A stretch of 34,045 bases of DNA from Methanomicrobia archaeon LH_S13 (GCA_023659785.1 JAGXOR010000003.1:1-34045), one strand, 5' to 3'; positions 1-7,701 are shown, counted from the stretch's first letter. Numbers and translations: made by a program. Notes: generated by a model from the letters alone, not told the origin.

Positions 1-2
1 AG

Positions 3-206
3 GAGCATAAGAGGGCGTTTGAAGACTACAACAAGGCAATAGAACTCAATCCGAAAGATGCTGAGGCTTACTACAATAGAGGAGTTGCGTATCATAAACT
101 AGAGGAGCATAAGAGGGCGATTGAAGACTACAACAAGGCGATAGAACTCAATCCGAATCTTGCTGAGGCTTATGCAAATCTTGGACTTACACAGCTTCAA
201 ACAAAT
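3..206 (+). repeat. Tandem 102-bp TPR-coding repeat
   Basis: Two adjacent 102-bp units begin with nearly the same DNA (gaggagcataagagggcg), one at about base 3 and one at about base 105. They agree closely for the first 55-60 bases and then diverge. The period equals 34 codons, the TPR unit length. Confidence 0.8.
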
Positions 207-1265
207 GAAGAATTAGACAAAGCAATTGAAGATTTTAAACACGCAAGCGACCTTTTTGAAGGAAGAGATAAGGAAAGGATGCTTGGATTTATAGAATGGG
301 CAAAGGCAAGGAAAGAGATGAACGTGAAGGATTGGGAAGATTTTAGAAAACTGATGAACGAAGCGAGAGAAAAATTTGAAAAAATCAACGATTCTTTGTC
401 TCTTTCAATTAATGCTCTTATAAAATTCTCTTATCTGGATGAAGAACTGGATAACGCTTTGAACATCACCGAGCCAATAGAAGCATTAGAAGAGATAGAA
501 ACGGTATTAAGAAATCCTCCTGAAGTTGAAGGATTGATTGACCCGGAGAGAAGAATATTTGGTGCTAGGGTTACTTCTTTTGCAATCTTACGTGATTTTA
601 TTAGCTCTATGAGGAGCATTGATGAGAACACAGACCCAGGAGTGGTTAAAGCCAAACTTACTGAATTGTTTGAAGAGTCAGGGAAAGTAGTAAGAGCGTT
701 TGACTCAGTTAATTTCACCACGGGGGAGATGGCAATTGTGAATATTCAAAAGATTATAAGCTCAGTTAAAGAAGGAAAAGGGATGGAAGAAATAAAATGG
801 GCTGCGAACAAAAACCAAAAGGCTTTGGATATACTTAAAAAATATTGGTCAAGACTCAGCTTTGCTATAGAAGTGATGAATGGCAAATCAAGTCGCGCAA
901 CTGAGGATATTACATTGAGAAGAGAAGTGCGGGTTGGATTTGCTGAAACAATAGGAGAAATTCATAAGGCAAAGGAGGAGATTTTAGAGAAAATCTACAA
1001 GACAGAAAATATTCTGATACAAAGGAATAAAATAAATACAAGAATTAGAATAGAAATTCCACCATTCTCTTCTCCTACAAAAATTATTGTTGACATACCT
1101 ATCGGAAAACTAAAGGAGAAGCAAATAGAAGAAAAAGTAGAAGAGATAGCTTCTAAATTTAAATATCTGGGGTATAAGGTGAAGGAGGAGTTTTTGGAGG
1201 CAATTAAGCGTATTCCGGAAATAGATAAGGAGCTTCTGAATAGGTTGAAGAAGAAAAAAGCCTAA
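3..1265 (+). CDS. TPR-repeat protein, 5' end outside the window
   Basis: The ORF track starts at an internal ATG (279), but the same frame is open back to base 3 and reads as tetratricopeptide repeats, so the gene begins before the window. Visible TPR signatures are AEAYYNRGVAYHKLEEHKRA and KAIELNP, spaced 34 residues apart. The two complete repeat units are almost identical at DNA level in their first halves, which suggests recent tandem duplication. After the repeats comes a long, charged, mostly helical region of about 330 residues that I do not recognise, ending in a Lys-rich tail (LKKKKA). No membrane segment is visible. TPR arrays usually mediate protein-protein contacts; the partner is unknown. 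Confidence 0.85.
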   Translation, partial: EHKRAFEDYNKAIELNPKDAEAYYNRGVAYHKLEEHKRAIEDYNKAIELNPNLAEAYANLGLTQLQTNEELDKAIEDFKHASDLFEGRDKERMLGFIEWAKARKEMNVKDWEDFRKLMNEAREKFEKINDSLSLSINALIKFSYLDEELDNALNITEPIEALEEIETVLRNPPEVEGLIDPERRIFGARVTSFAILRDFISSMRSIDENTDPGVVKAKLTELFEESGKVVRAFDSVNFTTGEMAIVNIQKIISSVKEGKGMEEIKWAANKNQKALDILKKYWSRLSFAIEVMNGKSSRATEDITLRREVRVGFAETIGEIHKAKEEILEKIYKTENILIQRNKINTRIRIEIPPFSSPTKIIVDIPIGKLKEKQIEEKVEEIASKFKYLGYKVKEEFLEAIKRIPEIDKELLNRLKKKKA

Positions 1266-1314
1266 AGAGGATTTTGATTTACTCCCCTTTCCGTTCCATC
1301 CATTATATACGTTT

Positions 1315-1348
1315 GGGATATATCCCGACGTTCTCGGCGTTTTTTCAA
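1315..1348 (+). promoter_or_regulatory. Palindrome and hairpin with T-run between TPR gene and antitoxin
   Basis: A perfect 12-base palindrome, GGGATATATCCC (1315-1326), is followed by CCGA-loop-TCGG and a run of T. The second part could terminate the TPR transcript. The palindrome sits about 50 bases before the antitoxin start, so it could equally be an operator for autoregulation. A TATA-like TTATATAC lies just upstream, near 1300. Confidence 0.35.
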
Positions 1349-1374
1349 AATTCTCTAAAGTAAACATAAAAGAG

Positions 1375-1545
1375 ATGAAAGAAGTAAACTGGCAGGAGGT
1401 AATAAGAACTATGGTAGAAGAACTGATCAAAGATAAGAATAAGGAAAGATTACTTGCTGAGGCAAAGGAGATAAGGAAAGAGATGAAGGTAGATGTGAGT
1501 GCTGCTGAACTAAAACTAATACGGGCAGATAGAGATACCAGATAG
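1375..1545 (+). CDS. VapB-type antitoxin, orphaned
   Basis: This 56-codon ORF is too short for the supplied track. It encodes an acidic/basic helical peptide beginning MKEVNWQEVIRTMVEELIKD and rich in Lys and Glu, as in archaeal VapB-like antitoxins that precede PIN-domain toxins. The assignment rests mainly on context: a second frame starting 2 bases after its stop begins like a VapC toxin (VILDSSVIAAIFF). No DNA-binding fold can be proved by eye. Since the toxin is truncated, the antitoxin may be a leftover or may act in trans on another VapC. A hairpin/palindrome upstream might be its operator. Confidence 0.55.
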   Translation: MKEVNWQEVIRTMVEELIKDKNKERLLAEAKEIRKEMKVDVSAAELKLIRADRDTR

Positions 1546-1546
1546 A

Positions 1547-1606
1547 GTGATTCTTGATTCAAGTGTTATTGCTGCGATATTTTTTAAAGAAAATCACAAT
1601 ATATAA
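1547..1606 (+). pseudogene. VapC (PIN-domain toxin) N-terminal stub
   Basis: From GTG at 1547 the frame reads VILDSSVIAAIFFKENHNI and then stops. This is the first beta strand and the first catalytic Asp of a PIN-domain ribonuclease. Intact VapC proteins run to about 130 residues with three further acidic residues, all missing here. The start lies one base after the antitoxin's stop, the usual coupled toxin-antitoxin arrangement. It is too short to be an active nuclease. Confidence 0.6.
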
Positions 1607-1644
1607 GACTATGTCAAATGAAGACACCGAGAAATATGCCTCTC

Positions 1645-1842
1645 TTATCCTATCGCTACCACAGCCCACTCAAAAACCGCCTCCACCTCCCTCGTCCTCT
1701 CAATCGCCTTCGCCACCCTCATATAATGCTCAATCTCCTCCAGTGACAATTTCCGCTTCTCTTTCTTTCCGTAATCCGGGCACGCCTCGTTTGGACAAAA
1801 GAATTCGTCTAAAATCGTACCGCCGCGTAGAACTGGATGCAA
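1645..1842 (-). CDS. Small Cys-motif protein or transposase N-terminal fragment
   Basis: This 65-codon ORF starts 9 bases after the MBL-hydrolase stop on the same strand. Residues 16-25 read CPNEACPDYG, a half zinc-ribbon like that at the N-terminus of some DDE transposases. The remainder (KLSLEEIEHYMRVAKAIERT) is a charged helix without the second Cys pair expected of a full zinc ribbon. It may be a real small gene cotranscribed with the hydrolase or the fused remnant of a transposase. The plus-strand ORF over the same bases is Pro/Ser-rich and looks like its shadow. Confidence 0.4.
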   Translation of the reverse strand: MHPVLRGGTILDEFFCPNEACPDYGKKEKRKLSLEEIEHYMRVAKAIERTREVEAVFEWAVVAIG

Positions 1843-1851
1843 ATAAATGTT

Positions 1852-2505
1852 TTACAAATAGACTTCTTTTACGAATTCATAATTCCTTTTGACATTACTT
1901 TTCCCTTCTATTATCGCACCATGCCCGGGCAACAAAAGCTCGGTATCCAGTATTGACACCTTCTTAATAGAGCTTTTCAGCTCTTCTTTGTTTCCAAAAG
2001 GCAAATCAGTCCTTCCTACGCTTTTCTCAAACACCAAATCTCCGCATATCAATATCTTTTTAGCCAAAGTGTAAAAACAAACGCTTCCTGGAGAATGCCC
2101 TGGTGTATGTATTATCTTCAACCCTGTATTTCCTATATTCAACTTATCCTCAAGCACCAAATCCGCATCGAATTTCTTTTCCATGCCGATACCAATGAAC
2201 TTCGAAGCTTCCTCAGCCATAATATCAAGATATCTTAGTTGTGATGGATGTAGTGCAACTTTTGCACCAGAAAGTTCCTTAAGTGCTACTGTTGCGTCAC
2301 AATGGTCAGGATGAAGATGTGTAATCATTATCAAATCAACTTCTTTCGTGTCTATTCCGTCCTCTCGCATTTCTTCGAGTTTCCGCTCAAGATAATTTTC
2401 TGATCCCGGATCTATGAGCACGGTGATTTTATCTTTTATCACGTAAGTGTTTGCATCAAGAAATCCCCTCTCCTCGTACCAATACACGTCATCTTGAATT
2501 CTCAT
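1852..2505 (-). CDS. MBL-fold metallo-hydrolase (glyoxalase II-like)
   Basis: This 217-residue protein has the metallo-beta-lactamase metal-binding set in order: THLHPDHCD (HxHxDH, about residues 62-70), HTPGHSPGSV (about 134), CGDLVF (about 153) and LPGHG near the C-terminus. The fold binds two metals and hydrolyses thioesters, lactones or similar bonds; the compact size resembles glyoxalase II-like stand-alone enzymes. No rhodanese or flavodoxin domain is attached. It is probably cytoplasmic. It lies downstream of coaBC on the same strand with a 43-base gap holding a pentamer repeat, so cotranscription is possible. The exact substrate cannot be read from sequence. Confidence 0.85.
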   Translation of the reverse strand: MRIQDDVYWYEERGFLDANTYVIKDKITVLIDPGSENYLERKLEEMREDGIDTKEVDLIMITHLHPDHCDATVALKELSGAKVALHPSQLRYLDIMAEEASKFIGIGMEKKFDADLVLEDKLNIGNTGLKIIHTPGHSPGSVCFYTLAKKILICGDLVFEKSVGRTDLPFGNKEELKSSIKKVSILDTELLLPGHGAIIEGKSNVKRNYEFVKEVYL

Positions 2506-2515
2506 GTAGTGTTGT

Positions 2516-2545
2516 GTAATTTAATTTAATCTAATCTAATCTAAG
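2516..2545. repeat. Pentanucleotide tandem repeat, (T/C)TAAT
   Basis: Six consecutive 5-mers (gtaat, ttaat twice, ctaat twice, ctaag) fill most of the gap between the coaBC stop and the MBL gene start. Confidence 0.7.
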
Positions 2546-2548
2546 GGG

Positions 2549-3808
2549 TTATAAAGAAAGTTTTGCCAATTCATCCACTATCTCCTCTGCAATCACTTTT
2601 TTCGCACCTTTTACATGCTTTACTCCCTCTGCTCCTCCTCTTATTATATACACCTCGTTTTCTTTGGTCCCTATGCCCCCCTTACCAACATCATTTACAA
2701 CTACCATCTCAATGTTATGATTCTCCATCTTTTCCCTCGCCGCGCTTATCAGTTCCTCTTTAGAGACGTCCGTTTCTGCTTTAAATCCTACAATAACAAG
2801 TTCAGGGAATTCATCCCTCACTTCTTCTATCAGTTTCCCGGTGGGAACGAGATGCAAGTAGAACTCTTCGCCCGATGAAATCTTCGCTTCGGACGAGTCG
2901 GCAGTGAAATCCGAGATAGCGGCAGAAGAAATAAGCACGTCATATCCTTCCTCTTCCTCTTTCTCTTTACCTTCACGAAATTCAGTAACGCATGCATCAA
3001 TCATCTCACGTGCAGTCTCCACCCTGACTTCCTTTATTCCATCTAAATTCAACGGCGTTTTGCTGTGCACAAGCGTAACCTCAGCACCTTGTTTATACGC
3101 TTCCTTAACGAGTTCAATCCCCGTGCGACCCGAACTTCGATTTGTTAATATCCGTATAGGGTCTATCGGCTCGATGGTAGGTCCCCCTGTAATAAGGATA
3201 CGCTTTCCTGCAAGCTTTTTTAGCGACAGCACACGCTCAACCGCGAGAATTATGTCTTCAGTCGAGGCGATTTTCGCAAGTCCTTCCTCAAATTTAGGTC
3301 CTATTACGGTTACGCCGAGTTTTCGCAGCTTGTCGTGGTTCGCGATTAGAATCGGGTTTTTATACATGGTCTCGTGCATAGCAGGCACGACTATAATGGG
3401 TATTCCAGAGCCGAAGGCAGTGGTTGCAAATGCCGTTACGGGTGTATCCGAAACACCACCCGCTATCTTGTTCAGCGTGTTTGCCGTACAGGGTGCGATG
3501 ATAAACAGGTCTGCTGAACCTTCCATCCCCAAAAACACCACATGCTCTATATTCCCCATTAATTTCGTTATCACCTCATGCCCCGTGGCATAATGAAGCG
3601 TATAAGGATGAATTATTTCCATTGCCGCTTCACTCATCACCCCATACACATCTGCACCATGTCTTATCAATTCATGTGCGAGTTCAACGGTTCTTACCGC
3701 GGCGATAGAGCCAGTAACACCTAATACAATGCTCTTTCCTGATAAAGCGTGGCTTTTTGTGCCCTTTATTCTCAAGGTTGGGTGTGACCCTCTTTCTCCC
3801 TCCGCCAT
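2549..3808 (-). CDS. coaBC: Bifunctional phosphopantothenoylcysteine decarboxylase / phosphopantothenate-cysteine ligase
   Basis: CoaBC makes 4'-phosphopantetheine for coenzyme A: the ligase part joins cysteine to phosphopantothenate and the flavin-dependent CoaC part decarboxylates the product. The N-terminal CoaC domain shows GKSIVLGVTGSIAAV, the active-site region HYATGH, and FIIAPCTANTLNKIAGGVSDT. The CoaB domain begins at KRILITGGPTIEPIDPIR and includes LTNRSSGRTG and VGFKAET. The track starts at 3868, but those codons lie inside a tRNA gene. I chose the ATG at 3808, two bases past the tRNA-Ala 3' end, giving 419 residues. The preceding HPTLRIKGTKSHALSGK stretch resembles other archaeal CoaBC N-termini. 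It is probably transcribed with the tRNA and pyrI. Confidence 0.93.
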   Translation of the reverse strand: MAEGERGSHPTLRIKGTKSHALSGKSIVLGVTGSIAAVRTVELAHELIRHGADVYGVMSEAAMEIIHPYTLHYATGHEVITKLMGNIEHVVFLGMEGSADLFIIAPCTANTLNKIAGGVSDTPVTAFATTAFGSGIPIIVVPAMHETMYKNPILIANHDKLRKLGVTVIGPKFEEGLAKIASTEDIILAVERVLSLKKLAGKRILITGGPTIEPIDPIRILTNRSSGRTGIELVKEAYKQGAEVTLVHSKTPLNLDGIKEVRVETAREMIDACVTEFREGKEKEEEEGYDVLISSAAISDFTADSSEAKISSGEEFYLHLVPTGKLIEEVRDEFPELVIVGFKAETDVSKEELISAAREKMENHNIEMVVVNDVGKGGIGTKENEVYIIRGGAEGVKHVKGAKKVIAEEIVDELAKLSL

Positions 3809-3810
3809 AA

Positions 3811-3883
3811 TGGACCGGTCGGGATTTGAACCCGAGGCCTCCCGCACGCCAAGCGAGTGATCTTCCAACTGATCTACCGGCCC
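3811..3883 (-). tRNA. tRNA-Ala (anticodon GGC)
   Basis: The reverse strand folds into a 73-base cloverleaf. The acceptor strand GGGCCGG pairs with CCGGTCC and includes G3:U70, the classic alanine identity pair. There is a D arm GATC...GATC, an anticodon stem CTCGC/GCGGG with loop TTGGCGT (anticodon GGC), a T arm TCGGG-TTCAAAT-CCCGA, and discriminator A. CCA is not encoded and there is no intron. Its first base is the last base of the pyrI stop codon, and coaBC begins two bases after its 3' end. Confidence 0.96.
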
Positions 3884-4344
3884 TATATGATATTCCCCGA
3901 TGCATCTTCTATTATCCTTTCACAATAAAAGCACCTGAATAGAGGAGGGTTCTCGCTCACCGTAATGAACTTAGAGATAACCGACTCCTTTTCCGCATTG
4001 GATATGCAATTAGGATTCGCACATCTTATAATCCCCTCTATTGACTTTGGAAGGTAAACCTTATGCTTTGCCACTACTTCAGAATCCCCTATTATGTTTA
4101 TCTTTGCGTTTGGTGCAATCAACGCGATTTTATCAACCTCCTCGGGCTTTAATTCCCTGTCTTCCACTTTTACTATGTCCTTTCTGCCCATCTTCTTGCT
4201 TCGCACATTCATCGCAACGCTTAGAACCGCGTTAGTCCTTGCATTTATCCCTAATATTTTCAGCACATTCAGCGCCTGTCCCCCTGGAATATGGTCAATA
4301 ACAGTTCCGTTTTTGATTGGCACTACTTTTAATTCTTTTTTCAT
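3883..4344 (-). CDS. pyrI: Aspartate carbamoyltransferase regulatory subunit
   Basis: PyrI binds nucleotide effectors and holds PyrB catalytic trimers together in the first committed step of pyrimidine synthesis. The 153-residue protein has the usual length. The effector-binding N-terminal half includes VPIKNGTVIDHIPGGQALNV. The C-terminal zinc domain carries two cysteine pairs (CANPNC and CFYC). pyrB is not in this window, which is unusual because pyrB and pyrI are commonly adjacent. The gene is squeezed between two tRNA genes: it starts 5 bases after the tRNA-Phe 3' end, and its TAG overlaps the first base of tRNA-Ala. Expression must therefore be coordinated with tRNA processing. Confidence 0.95.
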   Translation of the reverse strand: MKKELKVVPIKNGTVIDHIPGGQALNVLKILGINARTNAVLSVAMNVRSKKMGRKDIVKVEDRELKPEEVDKIALIAPNAKINIIGDSEVVAKHKVYLPKSIEGIIRCANPNCISNAEKESVISKFITVSENPPLFRCFYCERIIEDASGNII

Positions 4345-4349
4345 CTTAG

Positions 4350-4423
4350 TGGGGCCGCCGAGATTTGAACTCGGGACAACTCGGTCTTCAGCCGAGCGCT
4401 CTCCCAGCCTGAGCTACGGCCCC
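4350..4423 (-). tRNA. tRNA-Phe (anticodon GAA)
   Basis: The reverse strand gives a 74-base cloverleaf. The acceptor GGGGCCG pairs perfectly with CGGCCCC. The anticodon stem CTCGG/CCGAG encloses CTGAAGA (anticodon GAA), and the T arm is CCGAG-TTCAAAT-CTCGG. The discriminator is A and CCA is not encoded. It is the first element of the minus-strand unit; a TATA-like box at 4454-4464 lies about 30-40 bases upstream. Confidence 0.96.
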
Positions 4424-4453
4424 TCTTCTACACATACCCTATTTCTTTTTCAA

Positions 4454-4464
4454 TTATAAATATA
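4454..4464. promoter_or_regulatory. Shared TATA element between tRNA-Phe and tldD
   Basis: TTATAAATATA reads as a TATA box on both strands. On the plus strand it ends 25 bases before the tldD ATG, which would give a leaderless or nearly leaderless mRNA. On the minus strand it lies at promoter distance from tRNA-Phe. Either two promoters overlap here or one is elsewhere. Confidence 0.45.
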
Positions 4465-4488
4465 CTCCTAATTTTATATTTCTATATA

Positions 4489-5904
4489 ATGGAAGAAGAG
4501 CTAAAAAAAGCGATGGATTCTGTAGTATCGAAAAATGCAGGAGTGAGATATGTCGATATTCGCATGGAAAAGGGTTACGCAACTGCTATCGAACTAAGAG
4601 ATGACACCCTTAGAGAGATGAGCTATGGTATAGACGAAGGCATGGGTGTAAGGGTACTATATAAAAATTCGTGGGGTTTTTCTTCCTCTAATGATATCAC
4701 AAAGCCTCGAATAAAAGATACTTTTGAAGACGCTTTGGACACCGGTAGAGCGCTGTCGCTATCGAAATCGAATAAGGATGCGGAAGCGGTAAAAATTGCA
4801 GACGCTGTACCGATAAACGACTATTTTAAACTAAAGCCGAAAATAAACCCTGATGATGTCGGCATTGAAGAGAAGAAGCACATGGTTAAAGAAGCGTATA
4901 AAGCGGCAAAGAAACACTCTCCATACATAAAAACTATCTCTACCTTATATCTGGATGGTTACGAGGAGCAGATATATGCAAATTACGATGGAAGCTACAT
5001 TGTAATGGAAATGCCGGCAGTTTTTATGCGTGTAAGGGTAGTAGCGAGAAAGGGGGATGTTTTGCAAGAAGGCACAGAGGGTATCGGAGCAGTGGCAGGT
5101 TTTGAAGTCATAGAAGAAGAAAATCCTGAGGTCGTGGGTATAAAGGCTGCGGATAAAGCTGTCAGGCTGCTTGACGCTGAGCTGCCCCCTGCGGGTGAGC
5201 TGCCTGTAATAATGGACCCGAAGCTTACAGGAGTTTTTATGCACGAAGCGCTCGGACATGCGGCAGAAGCTGACCACGTATTATACGGAGAATCAATACT
5301 AAAGGGGAAAATAGGAGAAGCAATAGCCTACGAAGGTTTGACTGTTGCTGACGATCCGACCATCGAGAACTCGCATGGGTATTATAGATACGATGATGAA
5401 GGAGCGAGGTCAAAAAGAACAGAGATGATAAAAGACGGCATCTTAGTTTCTTATTTGCATACACGGGAAACCGCAGGCAGGTTAGAAGCGATGCCAACTG
5501 CGAATGCGCGTGCCGCGGATTATTCTGAAGTTCCTTTGGTCAGGATGAGCAACACGGTAATTGAGGAAGGGGACTGGAATTTTGAAGATATGCGAGAAGA
5601 TATACGGTTTGGGATATACGCTAAAGGTATGCGAGGAGGGCAGGTGGATACAGTAAGGGGGGAATTTCAGTTCAGTGCAGAGGAAGCGTTTCTGATAGAA
5701 AAGGGTGCTCTTACAAAAAGGTTGAAAAACGTTTCTCTTTCCGGTAGAACTCTTGATGTATTGAAGAACATAGATGCCGTGGGGAATGATAAAAAGCGAG
5801 GTTCAATAGGGTTTTGCGGTAAAGACGGTCAGGAGGTACCTGTTTCTGAATACGCTCCGCATGTCCGCGTGAAGAAGATATTAGTTGGCGGGGCTTCCTC
5901 ATAG
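4489..5904 (+). CDS. tldD: TldD-type metalloprotease
   Basis: TldD/PmbA proteins form a zinc protease that cleaves unfolded or modified peptides through a narrow channel. This 471-residue protein has the expected length and the signature HEALGHAAEAD (HExxxH, near residue 252). Other family blocks are GMGVRVLYKNSWGF near the N-terminus, MPTANARAADYSEVPLVRM, and a Gly-rich C-terminal part (GGQVDTVRGEFQFSAEEAFL). It has no signal peptide or membrane segment. Its usual partner PmbA is not in this window. The start is the first ATG after the shared TATA box. A perfect hairpin (CGATTC-TAAA-GAATCG) lies about 75 bases after the stop. Confidence 0.92.
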   Translation: MEEELKKAMDSVVSKNAGVRYVDIRMEKGYATAIELRDDTLREMSYGIDEGMGVRVLYKNSWGFSSSNDITKPRIKDTFEDALDTGRALSLSKSNKDAEAVKIADAVPINDYFKLKPKINPDDVGIEEKKHMVKEAYKAAKKHSPYIKTISTLYLDGYEEQIYANYDGSYIVMEMPAVFMRVRVVARKGDVLQEGTEGIGAVAGFEVIEEENPEVVGIKAADKAVRLLDAELPPAGELPVIMDPKLTGVFMHEALGHAAEADHVLYGESILKGKIGEAIAYEGLTVADDPTIENSHGYYRYDDEGARSKRTEMIKDGILVSYLHTRETAGRLEAMPTANARAADYSEVPLVRMSNTVIEEGDWNFEDMREDIRFGIYAKGMRGGQVDTVRGEFQFSAEEAFLIEKGALTKRLKNVSLSGRTLDVLKNIDAVGNDKKRGSIGFCGKDGQEVPVSEYAPHVRVKKILVGGASS

Positions 5905-5978
5905 AGGGAGAAATAATGGCTAAATATCATCAATTGTTGCATCCATTTATCTAGCGTATCCAGTGAGATGGGTGATTC

Positions 5979-5994
5979 GATTCTAAAGAATCGC
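5979..5994 (+). other. Perfect 6-bp hairpin downstream of tldD
   Basis: CGATTC-TAAA-GAATCG in an otherwise empty 266-base gap (5905-6170). It lacks a strong T-run, so it is at best a weak terminator or RNA stabiliser. I see no gene in the rest of the gap. Confidence 0.35.
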
Positions 5995-6170
5995 TTTAAT
6001 AGGCAATAAGAAAAGGAAGGTAAGTTATGTCACTCTACTCTTAAATTCTTAAGTTAAAACCAGAAATGAATTTTGACCGGGGTTTTTGGGATTGAAACAA
6101 TTGATGTTTATCTCCTATTTATATTTGATAACGTTTTGATGTAGTTTATAAAGCGGTGGATGAAGGTATC

Positions 6171-7466
6171 CTAACGCCATAGAATCACCTCTGCTGCTTT
6201 CCTCACTTCTTCCCTATATTTTTCAGGTGTGTAAACGCCTACTTTATAATTTTCTCGGAATGCTCGACTGAGCATTGACACGAGCGAAGAAACTTCCCGT
6301 AATCTCTTGATTTCTCGTGCGCTCTGTCCGCGGCCACGCAAGCCCTGTAAGGACTTACTGACTACTACTTTCGCTGCACTTTCTTTTAACTCCGCTTCTT
6401 TTTCTCCTTGAAAATCCAATAATACATATTTCTCATCTACGCCAGCTCGTTTGCTTATTTCCTCTTCTACCTCCCTTCTTCGCTTTTCTTCACTCAATTG
6501 CGCTACTACACCCTCGCTTAGTCCATTTATGCCTGTATATACCGCGCGTTTGAATAATCGCCTCTCGTTTATCCGCTCCCTTATCTCTTCAGGATAGCCC
6601 TTTGCATTTCTCAGCGAATTATTTACTGCGGAATCATCCATTTCTCTTAATTCCAATGCGTAGTCCTCAGACTCAGACTCAGATTCAGATTCAGACTTCG
6701 ATTCGATGAAATCCTCAAGCGCTTTCAAAAGCATCAATTGTGCTATCCTGTTGGTGTGATGATTATAAACCGTAGGATGCATGAGGAATCGCGAAAAAAG
6801 CAAATATTCCGCAGGTAATATCCCCTTTTCTGTTATAACAAGGCTTCCCTTGAAGAAATCCAATCCTTGAATAAGTCTCATATTGTCAACAACGCCGTAT
6901 GCCACGCCTGTATAATACGAATCGCGAACTAAATAATCCATCTTATCCACGTCTATTTCACCATTTAAAATCCGTGAAAAATCTCGTTCATCACTATTAC
7001 TACCTTCTACCTTTTCCCCTTTTATATAACTTATTATCTTTCGCTTGTCCAAGCAATGTTCTTCCAGAACCTCTGCAATACGGGTTGCCGATGATTCAGC
7101 TTCTGCATTTTGCACGAAAATTCTATCTTCAATATCTTCATGGCTTTTCCCTGTGAGCTTTTTTATCAGTGGCTCTGTCACATGCGAATAAGGACCGTGG
7201 CCAATATCGTGTATCAAAGAAGCGACAAGAAGTTCCTTCTCTTCTTCTTTCTCTACTTCCAGCATGTCAAGTAAAACGTTCGTTAAATGGTAAACTCCGA
7301 GCGAATGCTCAAATCTCGTATGGTTTGCACCAGGATAAACTAAATAAGAGAAGCCAAGCTGTCTTATTCTTCTTAATCTCTGCATTTCCACGGTATCTAT
7401 TATCGCGATTGCAAGGTCATCTATTTCTATGTATCCGTGTATGGGGTCTCTTATTGCCTTTCGCAT
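6171..7466 (-). CDS. HD-domain phosphohydrolase
   Basis: The protein belongs to the dGTPase-like HD superfamily. The N-terminal block RDPIHGYIEI, then H..R..H contact residues in GANHTRFEHSLGVYHL, HDIGHGPYSH (HD pair) and MDYLVRDSYYTGV are all visible. These bind metal and hydrolyse nucleotides or other phosphoesters; the substrate is not evident. An acidic SESESESESE tract (about residue 255) interrupts the middle and is coded by a hexamer repeat. I start at ATG 7466 (431 residues), where the conserved RDPIHGY follows within 6 residues. The track start at 7544 overlaps the remnant of an upstream gene. A 19-base palindrome sits 4 bases upstream of the start. Confidence 0.88.
   Translation of the reverse strand: MRKAIRDPIHGYIEIDDLAIAIIDTVEMQRLRRIRQLGFSYLVYPGANHTRFEHSLGVYHLTNVLLDMLEVEKEEEKELLVASLIHDIGHGPYSHVTEPLIKKLTGKSHEDIEDRIFVQNAEAESSATRIAEVLEEHCLDKRKIISYIKGEKVEGSNSDERDFSRILNGEIDVDKMDYLVRDSYYTGVAYGVVDNMRLIQGLDFFKGSLVITEKGILPAEYLLFSRFLMHPTVYNHHTNRIAQLMLLKALEDFIESKSESESESESEDYALELREMDDSAVNNSLRNAKGYPEEIRERINERRLFKRAVYTGINGLSEGVVAQLSEEKRRREVEEEISKRAGVDEKYVLLDFQGEKEAELKESAAKVVVSKSLQGLRGRGQSAREIKRLREVSSLVSMLSRAFRENYKVGVYTPEKYREEVRKAAEVILWR
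6667..6696. repeat. Coding hexamer repeat (TCAGAY)5
   Basis: Five tandem hexamers tcagac/tcagat, coding Ser-Glu repeats on the minus strand within the HD protein. In-frame expansion or contraction would change only tract length. Confidence 0.75.
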
Positions 7467-7470
7467 CAAA

Positions 7471-7489
7471 CTTTTCTTAAAAAGAAAAG
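7471..7489. promoter_or_regulatory. 19-base palindrome at the HD-gene start
   Basis: CTTTTCTTAAAAAGAAAAG is a near-perfect inverted repeat 4 bases upstream of the HD-gene ATG. A very similar 19-mer lies 5 bases upstream of the HAD gene (12144-12162). The position fits an operator covering the transcription start. Confidence 0.4.
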
Positions 7490-7509
7490 GTTTATCAAAA
7501 GAAAAAGTG

Positions 7510-7701
7510 TTACGTAACCACAATATCCCCAGCCTCTCGCTCATACATGTCCCTTATGTATGCCATCGTGCCTATAATGACCCGGCTTATCGTGTAGATA
7601 AAAGCGGCTCATCTTCTTTGATCCCTGCGACCCTATAGTACTTTAACGCATCTTCCATGTATCTCTCCGCCGATCCATAGCTCTCAGAAAAAGTATCGTA
7701 T
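7510..7701 (-). pseudogene. Frameshifted 3' remnant of an unrecognised gene
   Basis: Directly after the IS right end, one minus-strand frame reads YDTFSESYGSAERYMEDALK and stops at 7587. A neighbouring frame continues with ISRVIIGTMAYIRDMYEREA and stops at 7510. Both look like ordinary helical protein, so this seems to be one gene tail broken by a frameshift and cut by the insertion element. Its family is not recognised. It lies immediately upstream of the HD gene and may once have been in its operon. Confidence 0.45.

Noticed and set aside
1554-1892. 112-residue plus-strand ORF
   Set aside because: Pro/Ser-rich low-complexity sequence opposite minus-strand coding DNA; treated as a shadow.
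3684-3905. 73-residue minus-strand ORF and the first 20 codons of the coaBC track ORF
   Set aside because: They read through the tRNA-Ala gene; the cloverleaf is unambiguous and coaBC starts at 3808.
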